Of a DNA stretch of 40,919 bases, positions 8,337 to 17,666 are shown piece by piece. The number at the start of each line of letters is the position of its first letter. Within the stretch, counting starts at the first letter, position 1. Made by a program: the position numbers and the translations under genes. The notes below the pieces were generated by a model that did not search any database, was not told the origin of the DNA, and saw nothing but the letters and a program-made list of their open reading frames with translations. Origin of the DNA: Planctomycetota bacterium (GTDB lineage: Bacteria > Planctomycetota > Planctomycetia > Gemmatales > Gemmataceae). The stretch spans positions 1 through 40,919 of the forward strand of contig RFZJ01000034.1 of the NCBI GenBank assembly GCA_009920765.1, in the 5' to 3' direction.

Positions 8337-11321
8337 ATGCATCGAACAAATATTAGATTGCTTTTAGCAGTGGTTGGAATTACCGCGGGCTTTGTATTGG
8401 CACAACAAGCGCCCCCGGCTCAAAAGCAAGTCATCCCGCATGCCCAAAAAACCATGCCAAACCCCGCCTATACTCCCGCAGAAGCGATTAAACGCATGAA
8501 GGTGCCTGAAGGATTTACGGTTGAAGTGGTCGCATGCGAACCTGACTTGGTAAACCCTGTAGCTTTTACCATTGATGAAAAAGGCCGTTTCTGGGTGGTG
8601 GAATCGCTTGAATACCCCCGCTTAGAAGCAGGCAAAGGCAGAGATAGAGTTAAAATTCTTGAAGATACCGATAACGATGGCAAAATCGATAAGGTCACCA
8701 TCTTTGCTGAGGGACTTAATATTCCCTCAGGAATCGCAGTGGGCCACGGCGGTGTTTGGGTTGCTAATTCTCCAGATATTCTTTTGCTTCAAGATACCGA
8801 TAACGATGGCAAGGCTGATAAGAGTGAAGTTATCGTGACGGGTTTTGGTAGAGATGATACGCATGAGCTTCCCAATTCGCTTACCTGGGGGCCAGATGGC
8901 TGGCTTTATGGTTTCAATGGTGTTTTCAATCGCAGCAAAATTAAACATCAGGGCAAAGAGCATAACTTTACTTGTGCGCTTTTTCGCATCCACCCTAAAA
9001 CACGGGAGTTCGAACTTTTTGCAGAAGGTGTTAGCAACCCTTGGGGCGTTGCATTCGATAAGGAAGGTTCTGCTTTTGCAAGCGCGTGTGTGATTGATCA
9101 TCTTTGGCATCTTGCCGAAAGTGGTTACTATCACAGGCAAGCAGGTGTGTACCCCCCATTCACTTGGAAGCTTAATTCCATCGTCAAGCATAAACACCAG
9201 ATGGCAGCTTACTGTGGCCTAACTTATTTTGATTCTGAAGCGTATCCCGAAGAATATCGGGAAGTGCTTTACATGGGTAACATCCATGGCGGTTGTATCA
9301 ATGCTGATAAGTTGGAACGCCAAGGGTCTTCCTATTTTGCAACTCCGCGTAATGATTTGCTGACTGCCAACGATGCGTGGTTTATGCCAGTGGGTCAGAA
9401 AACCGGGCCGGATGGCTGCCTTTACATTCTTGATTGGTATGATCGGTATCATTGTTATCAGGATGCGCGAAGAGACCCAGTAGGAATTGATCGTGAGCGG
9501 GGTCGCCTTTATCGGCTTCGCTATAAGGAAACCCCGAGGGCACCCAAGTTTGATCTTGCTTCGGATTCGGATGATGTGCTGCTCAGGCATTTGGGCAATT
9601 CGAATATTTATTTCCGTGAGAATGCGCAGAGGATTCTAATCGAGAGATTGTCCAATGCAAAAAGCCCGGGGATCAGGCCTAAAATTGAAGCAATTGTTCT
9701 CGATGAAAAAGCCAATCATAAGGCCCGTATGCATGCCCTCTGGGTGCTTGTAAGCAGTGGCCCACTTCCTGAAGTATTTCATTTGCAACTTCTTTCTAAT
9801 GCCGACCCGCTTTTGCGTTCGTGGGCTATACGCTCTGCAGGAAATACGCATCAGGTTAGCCAGGAGATTCGTACCAAGCTATACAGCATGGTGAATGATG
9901 CTTCGAAAGATGTGCTCTTGCAGCTTGCGATTGCAGCTAAGAAAATCACTGTGCTTGATGCGCCTAAAGTTTTATCCGATGTGCTTGCTAATGCTGATAA
10001 AGATATGGTGATCGCCTCCATCGTTTGGCAAAATCTTCAGTCATTGCTTGATGGTGCAAATGTTGCAGAAACTTTTTTGAAAGCAGCTCAGGCCAATCCT
10101 AGTTCGCAGGCGGAAGCAGCACTTCTTGGAAAGTTTGCTGAAAGGATGCTTGCAGGTAAAGTGAATCCTGAAATCAATATCGCCCTTCTTTCCCTTCTGA
10201 TCAAAGATGATCATCAAGATTCTGCAAAACAAGTAATCTTGATGCTATCTGGAAAGTTGCAAGCGGGCGATCTTAAGGGCAAGGATCTTGAAACCTTGCG
10301 CTCTGGATTGACTCCTGTACTGGGAAAAGCTTCTTCGTGGATTGAAACGAAAATTCTTAAAGCTTCTTGGAACGATGCGGATGCGCTTGGTGAAATTACC
10401 AAGGTGCTGGAAAATCCAAAAGCAGATGAAGCTTCCCGAATCATGGCTTTCGATGCCTTGGTTGCAATCAATCCTGCGAATGTCTTGAACACCGCAAAAG
10501 TTTTGATCACCGACAAAAACAGTTCCATAGGGTTAAGGGGAAACATGATTTCTGCATTGGGAAAATTGCAGGATATTGCGATCGCAGACATGGTGATTGA
10601 ACTTTATCCCACGCTTGATCCGAATGTTCAGCCCCGTGCAATTGAACTACTTTCGCAGCGAAACGCCTGGTCGAATAAGCTTCTTGATGCGATGGCTGCA
10701 AAAAAAATCCCTACCACCGCTATGGGAACCAACCAGGCACGAAAGATGATGGCAGATAAAGACCTTGAATTGAAAAAGAAAGTACTCGCTGTTTGGGGTA
10801 CTGTGCGCGAAGGCCGTGATCCCGCTCGCGAAACCATCCTTGCAAACATGCGGAATCACATTATCGCAAACCCAGGTGATCCCAAGGCGGGCAGGCTAGT
10901 CTTCAATAAGGTTTGTGGCCAATGCCATAAGATGCATGGCGAAGGTCAGGAAGTCGGCCCTGATATCACCCTCAACGGCAGGGCTAATTTTGAACAACTT
11001 CTTTCTAACGTGCTTGATCCAAGCTTGGTGATTGGCGCTGATTATCAAGCCACATCCGTGGTTACCACCAAGGGTCGGTTGCTTACGGGCCTTATGGTGG
11101 AAGATAGTGCCACGAAAATTTCCCTTAAAGTGCAGGGTGGAAAAGTGGAAGTCATCCCCCGTGCTGAAGTTGAGGAAGTTAGCCGTAGTAAGAACAGCCT
11201 TATGCCTGAAGGACTGGAAAAGCAAATCACTCCCAAGGAGATGGCTGATCTGTTCGGGTATCTTATTCTGGATAAGCCCCCGGAAGACCCAAAGGCTAAA
11301 AAGATTCCGGGCGCTCCATGA
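8337..11321 (+). CDS. PVC-type membrane-bound dehydrogenase / HEAT / c-type heme protein
   Basis: A 994-residue exported protein with the three-part plan of a large planctomycete family (TIGR02604-like dehydrogenase propeller, HEAT region, TIGR02603-like heme domain). A signal peptide ends near VLAQQ (about 22). The beta-propeller covers about 50-400 and holds two calcium-type loops, DTDNDGKID (110-118) and DTDNDGKAD (153-161). Helical repeats follow to about 830. The C-terminal cytochrome domain has CGQCH (C860, C863, H864) and a GxxVGPDIT motif. It probably oxidises a sugar or alcohol in the periplasm and passes electrons to the heme. AAGAG lies 7 bases before the ATG. It heads an operon whose next gene starts 45 bases later. 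Confidence 0.92.
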   Translation: MHRTNIRLLLAVVGITAGFVLAQQAPPAQKQVIPHAQKTMPNPAYTPAEAIKRMKVPEGFTVEVVACEPDLVNPVAFTIDEKGRFWVVESLEYPRLEAGKGRDRVKILEDTDNDGKIDKVTIFAEGLNIPSGIAVGHGGVWVANSPDILLLQDTDNDGKADKSEVIVTGFGRDDTHELPNSLTWGPDGWLYGFNGVFNRSKIKHQGKEHNFTCALFRIHPKTREFELFAEGVSNPWGVAFDKEGSAFASACVIDHLWHLAESGYYHRQAGVYPPFTWKLNSIVKHKHQMAAYCGLTYFDSEAYPEEYREVLYMGNIHGGCINADKLERQGSSYFATPRNDLLTANDAWFMPVGQKTGPDGCLYILDWYDRYHCYQDARRDPVGIDRERGRLYRLRYKETPRAPKFDLASDSDDVLLRHLGNSNIYFRENAQRILIERLSNAKSPGIRPKIEAIVLDEKANHKARMHALWVLVSSGPLPEVFHLQLLSNADPLLRSWAIRSAGNTHQVSQEIRTKLYSMVNDASKDVLLQLAIAAKKITVLDAPKVLSDVLANADKDMVIASIVWQNLQSLLDGANVAETFLKAAQANPSSQAEAALLGKFAERMLAGKVNPEINIALLSLLIKDDHQDSAKQVILMLSGKLQAGDLKGKDLETLRSGLTPVLGKASSWIETKILKASWNDADALGEITKVLENPKADEASRIMAFDALVAINPANVLNTAKVLITDKNSSIGLRGNMISALGKLQDIAIADMVIELYPTLDPNVQPRAIELLSQRNAWSNKLLDAMAAKKIPTTAMGTNQARKMMADKDLELKKKVLAVWGTVREGRDPARETILANMRNHIIANPGDPKAGRLVFNKVCGQCHKMHGEGQEVGPDITLNGRANFEQLLSNVLDPSLVIGADYQATSVVTTKGRLLTGLMVEDSATKISLKVQGGKVEVIPRAEVEEVSRSKNSLMPEGLEKQITPKEMADLFGYLILDKPPEDPKAKKIPGAP

Positions 11322-11366
11322 TATTAGTCTGATTAATTCTCTTCTATTTAAAAAGGAACACTAGTT

Positions 11367-12263
11367 GTGCCATTGAAAATTTCAGCCTTTCCCAAATGCT
11401 ATCTTGATACTATTGCAGGCACTCGTGAGATGACTGTTTTTCAATGGATCGAGATGGCGAAGAATCTCGATGCAGATGGCCTCGAGATGTATGACGGTTT
11501 TTTTACCAGCCTCGACAATGATTATATCGATAAGGTTGCAAACGCCATTCATGATGCTGGTTTTGCAATGCCCATGCTTTGTTGCTCGCCTGATTTTACG
11601 CACCCCGATGCCAATGTTCGTAAGCAGATGATAGATACCCATATTCAAAAGATTGAGGTGACCCGAAGGTTGGGCGGGAAAGGCGCGGTTTGCAGAGTTC
11701 TTAGTGGCCAGCGTTTCCCAGAGGTTTCGCGTGCGCAGGGGCTTGCCTGGGCCGCTGATTGTATCAAGGCTCTTCTGCCGGTGGCCCGTGAGAATGGCAT
11801 TATTCTTGGCTTGGAAAATCATTACAAGGATGGTTTTTGGAAGTATCCCGAATTCGCTCAGAAAATGGATGTCTTCCTTGATCTTGTTAATTCCATCGAA
11901 GATAGACAGAACTTCGGGGTGCAATTTGATCCTTCGAACGCCATCGTTGCTGGGGATGATCCGGTTGAACTTTTACGCCATGTTGCATCACGGGTTGTCA
12001 GTATGCACGCATCGGATCGCTATCTTGAGGCTGGCGCCAACATTGATGAACTTCGGCAATCCGATGGTACTCTTGGGTATTCTTCGAAGTTAAAACATGG
12101 GGTCACGGGTAAGGGTCTAAATGATTTTGACACCATCTTCCGCATCCTTAAAGAAAACAACTATCAGGGATGGGTTAGTATTGAGGATGGTATGAATGGC
12201 ATGGAAGAGATGGCTGAGTCGCTTGCTTTTCTGCGCATGATGGGTCGGAAGTATTTTTCGTAA
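11367..12263 (+). CDS. Sugar phosphate isomerase/epimerase-like TIM barrel (AP endonuclease 2 superfamily)
   Basis: A 298-residue cytoplasmic protein without a signal peptide. It has the pattern of the xylose-isomerase-like barrel, with metal-ligand positions in LGLEN, QFDPSN, SMHASDR and VSIEDG at the ends of successive strands. Such enzymes isomerise, epimerise or cleave keto-sugars and need a divalent metal. The start is GTG at 11367 with AAAAGGA about 9 bases upstream. It sits between the dehydrogenase/cytochrome gene and a Gfo/Idh/MocA gene (11 bases before its preferred start), so it likely acts on the same oxidised sugar. The exact reaction cannot be assigned. Confidence 0.88.
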   Translation: MPLKISAFPKCYLDTIAGTREMTVFQWIEMAKNLDADGLEMYDGFFTSLDNDYIDKVANAIHDAGFAMPMLCCSPDFTHPDANVRKQMIDTHIQKIEVTRRLGGKGAVCRVLSGQRFPEVSRAQGLAWAADCIKALLPVARENGIILGLENHYKDGFWKYPEFAQKMDVFLDLVNSIEDRQNFGVQFDPSNAIVAGDDPVELLRHVASRVVSMHASDRYLEAGANIDELRQSDGTLGYSSKLKHGVTGKGLNDFDTIFRILKENNYQGWVSIEDGMNGMEEMAESLAFLRMMGRKYFS

Positions 12264-12274
12264 CAAGGTTGATG

Positions 12275-13354
12275 ATGAAAAAAACAAAAGTTGCCCTAGT
12301 TGGGTGTGGCAAAGTTGGGGGCTTGCATTGCAAAGCGGTTGCTCAGATTCCCGAAGCGGAATTTGTTGCTGTTTGTGATGCAGATTCTTCGCGTGCATCT
12401 AAGTTTGCGATAGAACATAAAGCCCAGGCTTTTGCTACCATTGAAGAAATGATTCTTAAAGCCAAGCCTGATGTTTTACTGATTGCCACTCCCCATCCTT
12501 TGCATCGCCAACCAACTGTTGCTGCTTTAAATGCAGGGGTTCATGTGCTTGTAGAAAAGCCCATGGCTGCATCCATTGAAGATTGCGATGCCATGATCGC
12601 TGCTGCAAAAAGCAGTGGTGCAACCTTGGGTGTGATCAGTCAGCGCAGGTTTTTTGAACCCGTGCTTCGTATGAAACATGCAATTGATGAGGGGAAGATC
12701 GGCAAACCTCTTCTTGGTTTCTTCCTCATGTATTCCTGGCGCAGTTTGGAATATTACAGTTCTGATCCATGGCGTGGCAAATGGAGCACCGAGGGCGGTG
12801 GCGTGCTTGTAAATCAATCCCCTCACCAACTTGATATCCTTCGCTGGCTCATGGGGCCCATTGCTGAAGTTCAGGGCTATTTTCAAAACCTCAATCATCC
12901 TGGTGTTGAAGTCGAGGATACTGCGGTGGCTTCACTCCGCTTTGTTAATGGTGGGTTGGGCAGTATTCTTGCAAGTGTTTCCCAGAAGCCTGGCATTCAC
13001 ACCAAGGTGCATGTTCATGGTTCGAATGGTGCTTCTGTTGGGGTGGAGACCGATCGTGGTGCAACTTTTATTGCTGGTATGACTAATATTCCTGAACCTC
13101 CCCTTAATGATATCTGGACTATTCCGGGGGAAGAAAAATTGCTTGAAGATTTCCAGCAGGAAGATCGCAACGCATTCACCAAAATTGATGCAACGGTTCA
13201 TTATCATGCCTTGCAAATTAGAGAATTCGTGCAAGCTGTTCGGGAGCACAAACAACCCTTGGTTTCCGCAGAAGATGGCAGAGCCACGGTTGAACTTTTC
13301 ACCGCTATCTATCAATCCAGCAAAACAGGCAAAGCCATTAAGCTACCTTTATAA
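12275..13354 (+). CDS. Gfo/Idh/MocA family NAD(P)-dependent oxidoreductase (cytoplasmic)
   Basis: A 359-residue enzyme. The Rossmann motif GCGKVG is at 10-15, the substrate-lysine motif EKP at 94-96, and the C-terminal domain has NQSPHQLDILRW, with the His-Gln-Leu-Asp pattern of the active site. The family oxidises sugar or cyclitol hydroxyls, often at C3, with bound NAD(P). Of three possible starts (TTG 12269, ATG 12272, ATG 12275), the last is preferred because AAGG lies 6 bases upstream. There is no signal peptide, unlike the Tat-exported family member at 23070. It lies 12 bases before the sulfatase gene in the same operon. Confidence 0.92.
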   Translation: MKKTKVALVGCGKVGGLHCKAVAQIPEAEFVAVCDADSSRASKFAIEHKAQAFATIEEMILKAKPDVLLIATPHPLHRQPTVAALNAGVHVLVEKPMAASIEDCDAMIAAAKSSGATLGVISQRRFFEPVLRMKHAIDEGKIGKPLLGFFLMYSWRSLEYYSSDPWRGKWSTEGGGVLVNQSPHQLDILRWLMGPIAEVQGYFQNLNHPGVEVEDTAVASLRFVNGGLGSILASVSQKPGIHTKVHVHGSNGASVGVETDRGATFIAGMTNIPEPPLNDIWTIPGEEKLLEDFQQEDRNAFTKIDATVHYHALQIREFVQAVREHKQPLVSAEDGRATVELFTAIYQSSKTGKAIKLPL

Positions 13355-13366
13355 GAAAGAACTTTC

Positions 13367-14842
13367 ATGAAAAAGATACTTATGTTGATGGTCTTATCAT
13401 GGCTTGGCGTTTCTGCAAACCTGCATGCGCAGAAGCCCAATATACTTTTTATTCTTTGTGATGATCTGCGTTGGGATAGCCTTGGTTGCACCGGGCATCC
13501 CCACATCAAGACCCCATCGATCGATAAGCTTGCAGCCAGCGGCGTGAATTTTAAAAACACGTTCTGCACGACTTCCCTTTGTTCTCCCAGCAGGGCTTCC
13601 ATTCTTTCAGGTAAATATGCCCACGCTCATACGGTTGTAAATAATTTCACCGAATATCCTGAGAATCTTAAGAGTTTCCCTGGTGTCCTTCATGACTCTG
13701 GATATCAGACCGCTTATTTCGGAAAATGGCACATGGGTGAGGAAAACGATAATCCTAGGCCTGGCTTTGATACTTTCGTTACCCACAAAGGCCAGGGGAA
13801 ATATTTTGATACCGAATTTAATATCGCAGGCAATCGTAAGGTCGTGCCAGGTTATTACACTAATGTTGTTACCAACATGGCTACCGACTGGATCGGCAAG
13901 ACCGACAAAAATAAACCTTGGCTTTGCATGATCGGGCACAAGGCACCACATAGCTTTTACTTTCCTGAACCGAAGTATGCCCACTCCTTTGATAAGGTTG
14001 AAGTCCCCTACCCTGATACTGCTTTTAAGCTTGCGGATAAACCTGAATGGATCAAGCAAAGGTTGAATACTTGGCATGGGATATACGGCCCATTGTTTGA
14101 TTATCGTAAAAAATTCCCTGATGCAAGCCCTGAAGCAGTCAAGGATTTTGCAGCTATGATCCGTAGCTATTGGGGTACTATTCTTTCCGTGGATGACAGT
14201 GTTGGCTTGTTGGTAAAAGAGCTTGAAAAAAGAGGGGAGCTTGATCGAACCATTATTGTTTTCATGGGTGATAACGGCCTGCTTAATGGCGAACATGGCA
14301 TGGTTGACAAGCGCACCATGCATGAACCTTCCATTCGCATCCCTTTGATAGTTCGCTATCCAAAGCTTTCGGATACGAAGGCCCCAAAGAAAATTGATAA
14401 CTTAGTTCTTACCGTGGATATGGCCCCTAGTCTTCTCGAGCTTTGTGACGCCCCGAAGTTAGAAAACATTCATGGCAAATCGTGGGTTAAAATGATTCAG
14501 GGGGATGACCCCAATTGGCGGAAATCATTCCTCTACCATTACAATTACGAAAAACAATTTCCTTACACTCCCAATGTGCGTGGTGTGAGAACGGATGAGT
14601 GGAAGTTTATTCATTACCCTCATGGCGATGATAAACCTGACCGCCATCTTGCGGAACTTTACAACATTAAGAATGATCCTGAAGAGCGTGTTAATCTAAT
14701 CAAGGATGCCAGATACTCTGAAAAATTAACAGAGATGAAGAAAGAGTTGGCAAAGTTGAAACTTGAGTTGGGCCTTGAAAAAGATGCAATGCCTTTGGAT
14801 CTGGGAATTGGAACTGCGTTACCTGATGCGAAAATCCGTTAA
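13367..14842 (+). CDS. Exported sulfatase (formylglycine-dependent, Cys type)
   Basis: A 491-residue alkaline-phosphatase-superfamily sulfatase with a signal peptide cleaved near NLHAQ (22). Metal-binding aspartates are in LCDDLRWD (D32, D33). The formylglycine signature is LCSPSR with Cys72 as the residue to be oxidised. The second metal site lies in FMGDNG...HGMVDK (near 301-315). The maturation enzyme is not in the window. It removes sulfate esters, most likely from a sugar or polysaccharide given the neighbours: Gfo/Idh/MocA before it and a TIM-barrel isomerase 15 bases after it. Length and motif order are normal for the family. Confidence 0.94.
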   Translation: MKKILMLMVLSWLGVSANLHAQKPNILFILCDDLRWDSLGCTGHPHIKTPSIDKLAASGVNFKNTFCTTSLCSPSRASILSGKYAHAHTVVNNFTEYPENLKSFPGVLHDSGYQTAYFGKWHMGEENDNPRPGFDTFVTHKGQGKYFDTEFNIAGNRKVVPGYYTNVVTNMATDWIGKTDKNKPWLCMIGHKAPHSFYFPEPKYAHSFDKVEVPYPDTAFKLADKPEWIKQRLNTWHGIYGPLFDYRKKFPDASPEAVKDFAAMIRSYWGTILSVDDSVGLLVKELEKRGELDRTIIVFMGDNGLLNGEHGMVDKRTMHEPSIRIPLIVRYPKLSDTKAPKKIDNLVLTVDMAPSLLELCDAPKLENIHGKSWVKMIQGDDPNWRKSFLYHYNYEKQFPYTPNVRGVRTDEWKFIHYPHGDDKPDRHLAELYNIKNDPEERVNLIKDARYSEKLTEMKKELAKLKLELGLEKDAMPLDLGIGTALPDAKIR

Positions 14843-14857
14843 TTAAAAGGACATGCC

Positions 14858-15775
14858 ATGAAAAAGATGAATCGAAGAAACATGATCCAAGCCACCCTGG
14901 CGGCAGGAACAACCACGGGTATTTTATCGGAAGCACAGAGTGCAGATAATAAACGCAAAGGCAATATCAGGCATAGTGCGTGTTCGTGGTGCTTTATGAG
15001 CAGTGGCGATAAATGGACCTTGGATGAATTGTGCATCAATGCCAAGGAAGTTGGATGTACCTCCATAGAATTGTTGCGACCTGCTCAGTTTGCAACGGTT
15101 AAGAAGCACGGACTAGAGATCGCGATTGCATCCAATGGTGCACCTGGTGGTTTCAAGAAAGGTTTCAATAACCCTGTATACCGGGACGAGCTTTTAAAAT
15201 ATACCCGTGAAACCATTGATGCTTGTGCAGAGTTCAAGGTTCCCACGGTGATTGGGTTTGTGGGTTTCAAATACACCAATGCTGATGACCCAAAGAGTGC
15301 GGTGATTTCCCTTGATGATGCAGAAAAAAATTGCATTGAAGGTTTGAAGCAGATCGCAATTCATGCTGAGAAAAAAGGCGTGACCGTTGCGGTTGAACAT
15401 CTTAATACCAGGGATGGCTCACACCCCATGAAGGGCCATCCGGGTTATCAGGGCGATGACCTCGATTGGCTTGCCAAGGTGGTGCGCAAGGTGGCGTCCC
15501 CCAATATCAAAATTCTTTTCGATATCTATCATGTGCAGATCATGCATGGAGATGTGATTCGTAGAATTGGTGAATGCAAGGATATTATTGCCCACATTCA
15601 TACTGCCGGAAATCCAGGTCGGAATGAACTCGATACCAACCAAGAAATCCAGTATCAACCCATCATGAAGAAGTTGGTGGAAGTTGGGTACAAGGGCTTT
15701 GTTGGCCATGAATTCATCCCTACCCGTAATGCAAAAGAAGGCTTGAAGCAAGCGGTTGATGTTTGTGATGTGTAA
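14858..15775 (+). CDS. Tat-exported hydroxypyruvate-isomerase-like TIM barrel
   Basis: A 305-residue protein starting with a twin-arginine signal (NRRNMIQ, 5-11, then an Ala/Gly/Thr hydrophobic core ending near SEAQSA). The barrel keeps the metal-binding pattern of hydroxypyruvate isomerase and relatives: E180 in VAVEH, D222 and H225 in FDIYH, H246/H248 in AHIHTAGNPGR, and E285 in GHEF. The GNPGRNEL motif is characteristic of this branch. Tat export implies folding with cofactor in the cytoplasm and work outside the inner membrane, on the same side as the sulfatase encoded before it. Last gene of the operon; the 213-base gap after it shows no clear terminator. Confidence 0.9.
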   Translation: MKKMNRRNMIQATLAAGTTTGILSEAQSADNKRKGNIRHSACSWCFMSSGDKWTLDELCINAKEVGCTSIELLRPAQFATVKKHGLEIAIASNGAPGGFKKGFNNPVYRDELLKYTRETIDACAEFKVPTVIGFVGFKYTNADDPKSAVISLDDAEKNCIEGLKQIAIHAEKKGVTVAVEHLNTRDGSHPMKGHPGYQGDDLDWLAKVVRKVASPNIKILFDIYHVQIMHGDVIRRIGECKDIIAHIHTAGNPGRNELDTNQEIQYQPIMKKLVEVGYKGFVGHEFIPTRNAKEGLKQAVDVCDV

Positions 15776-15823
15776 CGCCCTGATTTAAATCCTGATAAAT
15801 TGGGGAAGTATTTTGAGTACATA

Positions 15824-15834
15824 AATGTTAAGAT
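15824..15834 (+). promoter_or_regulatory. AATGTTAAGAT box upstream of the second tolC-like gene
   Basis: Third copy of the 11-mer seen twice before the HEAT gene; the match to the 5052-5062 copy extends on both sides (AAATGTTAARATCRGGG, then TTTAT after a one-base difference in spacing). It lies about 155 bases before the tolC-like start. It may be a -10 element (TAAGAT) or an operator shared by the efflux loci. No convincing -35 is present. Confidence 0.3.
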
Positions 15835-15988
15835 CGGGGATTTATTCCTATTAGTCCTTGTAATAGGGTCATAAGGTTCATGCCGAATTATCCGTTTTAG
15901 TAATCTTTCCCCCCCATTTTGTTCGATAAGCATAGTTAGTGTGTAAATAGTGCCAGAGTTAAAAGTCTGGGATAAAGTGCAAATAACC

Positions 15989-17647
15989 ATGCGAATTAAA
16001 ATGTTTAACAGAATAACAGCTCGGCTATTATTAACGGGTGTTTCTCTTTTGGGCACAGTGCTAATGGCCCAGGAAAGCTCTTTTCAGAAAACAACTAAAC
16101 AGCTTGGGTTGGATGATTCTGGAAAGGGAGAGATATTTTCAGGGCCCAAGGAAGCCAACACGAAGGCTCCAACTGAATTTAAAAAAGTGGATATTCAGGA
16201 AGGTGATTTCCCGCTCCCCATCAACTTTGCATCTGCAATGCAACTTTCAGATGCTAGGCCATTGATTATCGATGCCGCCAAGGCAGCTGAGATGGTTGCA
16301 GCAGCGCAGCTTCAAAGGGCCAATGTCCTTTGGTTACCCAATATTTATGCTGGTATCGATTACTTCCGCCATGATGGGCAGTACCCTTCCCCTTCACCCC
16401 CAGGCCAGATAACAAACAGCAGGCAGGCTTTCACCGCTGGTCCTGGTCTTTCCGCAATTTTTGCAACCACCGATGCCATTTATGAACCACTCTCTGCAAG
16501 GCAGGTTTTAAAAGCCAGGCAGTATGAGATTCAAGCTGCAAAGAATGATGCCTTGATGGAAGTAGCAGTGGCATATTTTAATGTGCAGCAATCGCGTGGA
16601 AGATTGGCAGGCGCGATTGATACCGTGACCAAAGGAAAAGAATTGGTTAGAAAAACCGAAGTATTGAGTAAAGGTTTGGCTGCACCAGTGGAAATTGATC
16701 GTGCACGGACTTTGCTTGCAGAGCTTGAAGAAAATGCTGTGCAGGCCCGTAATGAATGGAAGGTATCAAGTGCAGAACTTGCCAAGTTACTTAGATTAAA
16801 TCCGATGGCGCAGGTGGTACCTGTAGAGCCTCCTCATTTGGCATTGATGTTAATATCGCCCAGTCAACCCGTGGATGGTTTGATTTCCCTGGGTCTTACC
16901 AGCAGGCCTGAATTAAGTTCGAATCAGGCGTTGGTACAAGCAACGATAGTAAAGCTTAAGCAGGAAAAAATGCGGCCTTTCATACCCAGTCTTTTATTGC
17001 AGGGTAATAGCGGTGCTAACGGAAACAGTGCCCCACTTCTTGGGGGCGCAACATCTGCCGGTGTGAATGGGCAGTTCACCGGAGGAAGCCGCTTTGATAT
17101 GAATGCCGCAGTCTTATGGGAGTTGAAAAACTTTGGGCTAGGTAACCGGGCTCTTATTAAAGACCGGGAAGGGCATAGACAACAGGCCTTGGTGGATTTG
17201 TTCATGATTCAAGATCGTGTTGCAGCGGAAGTTGCCCAATCCCAATCACAGTTGAGTTCTGCCTCAGAAAGAATTTCTTTGGCAGATGCAGGCCTTAAAA
17301 ATGCCCTCATTAGTTATGATGGAAATCTTAAAGGTATGAGCGAAACCACCAGGTTTGGAGATGTTCTCATGTTGGTGAACAGGCCACAGGAAGTTGTAGC
17401 AGCTTTGCAACAATTGGATAATGCCTATAGGAATTACTTCAAGTCGGTTCAGGACTATAACAGGTCGCAATTCAAATTATTCAGGTCGGTTGGATTTCCA
17501 GCAGAAGTATTGGCGATTCAGAAAACTGCTGGACAGCAGATTGAGGTGGATACCAGCAGACCTTTTGATCTGCCACCTGTAACTGGGATTCCATATGCGA
17601 ATATGAGTTATAATACAACGAGTGCCCCACTTCCCGCCAAAAATTAG
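15989..17647 (+). CDS. TolC/OEP-type outer membrane efflux channel (second copy)
   Basis: A 552-residue outer-membrane factor from the ATG at 15989; an upstream GTG at 15950 would add 13 residues ahead of a good signal peptide (cleaved near VLMAQ). An ATG at 16001 is also possible. The body is the two-repeat helical OEP domain and is a clear paralogue of the protein at 3322-4875, sharing the DGQ motif, the QxxLVQAxIxxLxQEKMRPFIPSxLL region and the RPQEV motif. A glycine/asparagine-rich insert near 355-390 occupies the same place as a glycine-rich insert in the first copy. It converges on the adaptor gene with 19 bases between stops, so here the channel is transcribed apart from its pump. Confidence 0.92.
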   Translation: MRIKMFNRITARLLLTGVSLLGTVLMAQESSFQKTTKQLGLDDSGKGEIFSGPKEANTKAPTEFKKVDIQEGDFPLPINFASAMQLSDARPLIIDAAKAAEMVAAAQLQRANVLWLPNIYAGIDYFRHDGQYPSPSPPGQITNSRQAFTAGPGLSAIFATTDAIYEPLSARQVLKARQYEIQAAKNDALMEVAVAYFNVQQSRGRLAGAIDTVTKGKELVRKTEVLSKGLAAPVEIDRARTLLAELEENAVQARNEWKVSSAELAKLLRLNPMAQVVPVEPPHLALMLISPSQPVDGLISLGLTSRPELSSNQALVQATIVKLKQEKMRPFIPSLLLQGNSGANGNSAPLLGGATSAGVNGQFTGGSRFDMNAAVLWELKNFGLGNRALIKDREGHRQQALVDLFMIQDRVAAEVAQSQSQLSSASERISLADAGLKNALISYDGNLKGMSETTRFGDVLMLVNRPQEVVAALQQLDNAYRNYFKSVQDYNRSQFKLFRSVGFPAEVLAIQKTAGQQIEVDTSRPFDLPPVTGIPYANMSYNTTSAPLPAKN

Positions 17648-17660
17648 TATGAGGGAAGTG
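17628..17660. terminator. Possible bidirectional terminator hairpin between convergent genes
   Basis: A perfect 8-bp inverted repeat, CACTTCCC (17628-17635) and GGGAAGTG (17653-17660), with a 17-base loop spans the junction of the convergent tolC-like and adaptor genes. The left arm lies inside the last codons of the tolC-like gene. No run of T follows on either strand, so intrinsic termination is uncertain. Confidence 0.3.
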
Positions 17661-17666
17661 TAAAGG

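Noticed and set aside
8664..8820. Near-identical DNA encoding DTDNDGK twice in the dehydrogenase gene
   Set aside because: Calcium-type loops of this form are a normal feature of the family, so this is not a separate repeat element.
13607..14323. A 238-codon minus-strand open frame within the sulfatase
   Set aside because: Shadow of a strongly conserved gene; composition typical of an antisense frame.
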